Shown: piece by piece, positions 14,824 through 15,599 of the stretch | Numbering within the stretch: position 1 is the first letter of the stretch | Layout of the letters: the number at the start of each line of letters is the position of its first letter | Origin: Pseudomonadota bacterium | Lineage (GTDB): Bacteria; Pseudomonadota; Alphaproteobacteria; Acetobacterales; Acetobacteraceae | Reading direction: 5' to 3' | Length of the DNA: 15,599 nt | Assembly (NCBI GenBank): GCA_021826485.1 | Contig: JAKAZX010000042.1 | Location: forward strand, 1-15,599 | Translations under genes and position numbers: made by a program | The notes under the pieces: model-generated | The model's database searches: none | What the model was told of the DNA's origin: nothing | What the model saw: the letters and a program-made list of their open reading frames with translations, nothing else

Positions 14824-15024
14824 ATGAGCGACACCGCACGGCTTCTGCACCAGGGCATCGCGAGCCTGCTGGATGCTGAGTGGGGTGGCGGCCTGAATGC
14901 CGGCCAGCGCACCGCCGCGGCGGCCGAGGCGGCGGTGCTGGCCGAGGCAGCGGCAGCGCTGCGCCCGCTGCTCGGCGCCCAGGACGGACCCGACGGGCTG
15001 GCCCGCGCGATCGGCCCAGGCTGA
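14824..15024 (+). CDS. Small Ala-rich protein translationally coupled to amidase; possible GatC/AtzG-like partner
   Basis: The 66-residue product (starting MSDTARLLHQGIASLLDAEW) is very alanine-rich and looks wholly helical, with an amphipathic middle EAAVLAEAAAALRPLLG at about residues 35-51. It lacks a signal peptide and cysteines. The ATG at 14824 is well supported by GGGAGG at 14811-14816, 7 bases upstream. Its TGA overlaps the ATG of the amidase gene by one base (TGATG), a strong sign of translational coupling and matched amounts. Known amidase-signature enzymes such as GatA and AtzE work with small helical partners (GatC and AtzG, the latter of DUF4089), encoded next to them. Size, position and composition fit such a partner, but I do not see the usual AtzG C-terminal motif, so this role is inferred from context only. 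Confidence 0.7.
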   Translation: MSDTARLLHQGIASLLDAEWGGGLNAGQRTAAAAEAAVLAEAAAALRPLLGAQDGPDGLARAIGPG

Positions 15025-15599
15025 TGGCCCCGCCGCTGCACCGGACCGGCTTGGCCGCCCTGGCGGCGACACTGCGCGGCGGGGGCGTCACCGCCCGCTT
15101 TGTCACCGACGCGACGCTCGCGCGGGCGGGGGCGCTCGATCCCGTGCTGCATGCGCTGGTCACGTGCTGGCCGGAACAGGCGCGCGCACGGGCCGACGCG
15201 CTCGACCGGGCCGCGCCGGACGGCAGCGTGCTGCGTGGCGTGCCGCTGGCGCACAAGGACATCTTCGCCCGCCCCGGCCGCCAGCCCGGCTGCGGCGTGC
15301 CGGGCACCGAGGCCGGGCTGCACCTGCCGCCCTTCCGGGCGCTGGCGCGGCTGGCGGCGGCGGGCAGCGTCGAGATCGGCGCCGCCAGCCTCGCCGAATA
15401 CGCGCTCGGCATCACCGGCACCAACGCCTTCCTGGGCAATGCCGGCAATCCGTGGAACCCCGCCCATTGCGCCGGCGGATCGTCCAGCGGCTCGGCGGTC
15501 GCGGTGGCGGCGGGGCTGGCCTGGGGGTCGCTCGGCACCGATACCGGCGCGTCCTGCCGCGTGCCGGCGAGCTTCTGCGGCGTGGCCGGCCTGAAGCCC
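15024..15599 (+). CDS. Amidase-signature family amidase/amidohydrolase, partial, C-terminus beyond window
   Basis: The first 192 residues are visible, starting at the ATG 15024 that overlaps the preceding stop; amidase-signature enzymes are usually about 400-500 residues. The family's Ser-cisSer-Lys triad is readable: Lys78 in RGVPLAHKDIF, Ser153 in AGGSSSGSAVAVAAG, and nucleophile Ser177 in GTDTGASCRVPASFCGVAGLKP-like sequence. The spacing (75 and 24 residues) is the same as in fatty acid amide hydrolase. The enzyme should therefore hydrolyse an amide or related C-N bond. The substrate cannot be inferred. The loop around the nucleophile reads DTGASCR where DTGGS followed by an aliphatic residue and Arg is usual. 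Coupling to the small upstream gene suggests a two-subunit enzyme. GatA itself is unlikely because the neighbours are not gatB/gatC-like in sequence or order. Confidence 0.9.
   Translation, partial: MAPPLHRTGLAALAATLRGGGVTARFVTDATLARAGALDPVLHALVTCWPEQARARADALDRAAPDGSVLRGVPLAHKDIFARPGRQPGCGVPGTEAGLHLPPFRALARLAAAGSVEIGAASLAEYALGITGTNAFLGNAGNPWNPAHCAGGSSSGSAVAVAAGLAWGSLGTDTGASCRVPASFCGVAGLKP

Overview
The window comes from a very GC-rich bacterial chromosome, most likely an alphaproteobacterium and probably Acetobacteraceae/Rhodospirillales. The basis is the strong G/C third-position bias, the alphaproteobacterial form of GlgC, and the small secreted two-cysteine protein beside an OmpR-type two-component pair. 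The family-level placement is an inference.

Layout. (1) 1-7192, minus strand: a tight glycogen operon read right to left as glgP-glgB-glgC-glgA, with glgA cut by the window edge. It encodes ADP-glucose synthesis (GlgC), chain elongation (GlgA), branching (GlgB) and phosphorolysis (GlgP). (2) 7377-9749, plus strand: hrpB, a DExH helicase gene divergent from glgP. (3) 9818-13423, plus strand: an envelope-linked cluster of a signal-peptide-bearing HtrA-type protease with one PDZ domain, an OmpR-type response regulator, a HAMP sensor kinase and a small secreted protein. A heat-shock-like (sigma-32) promoter motif lies before the protease gene. (4) 14701-13426, minus strand: an ArsR-type repressor overlapping a tandem AHSA1/SRPBCC gene, convergent with cluster 3 and only 2 bp away. 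(5) 14824 to the right edge, plus strand: a 66-residue protein translationally coupled (TGATG) to an amidase-signature enzyme that runs out of the window.

The DNA is almost fully coding. No gap between genes reaches 300 bases; the largest are 7193-7376 and 14702-14823, both between divergent genes. I saw no tRNA, rRNA, CRISPR array, insertion sequence, attachment site or convincing intrinsic terminator. The long open frames antisense to the glg genes and hrpB are GC-driven shadows.

Most of the window is ordinary housekeeping and metabolism. I did not find a clearly new system. The least explained part is the small protein/amidase pair at the right edge, followed by the protease/two-component/small-protein cluster.
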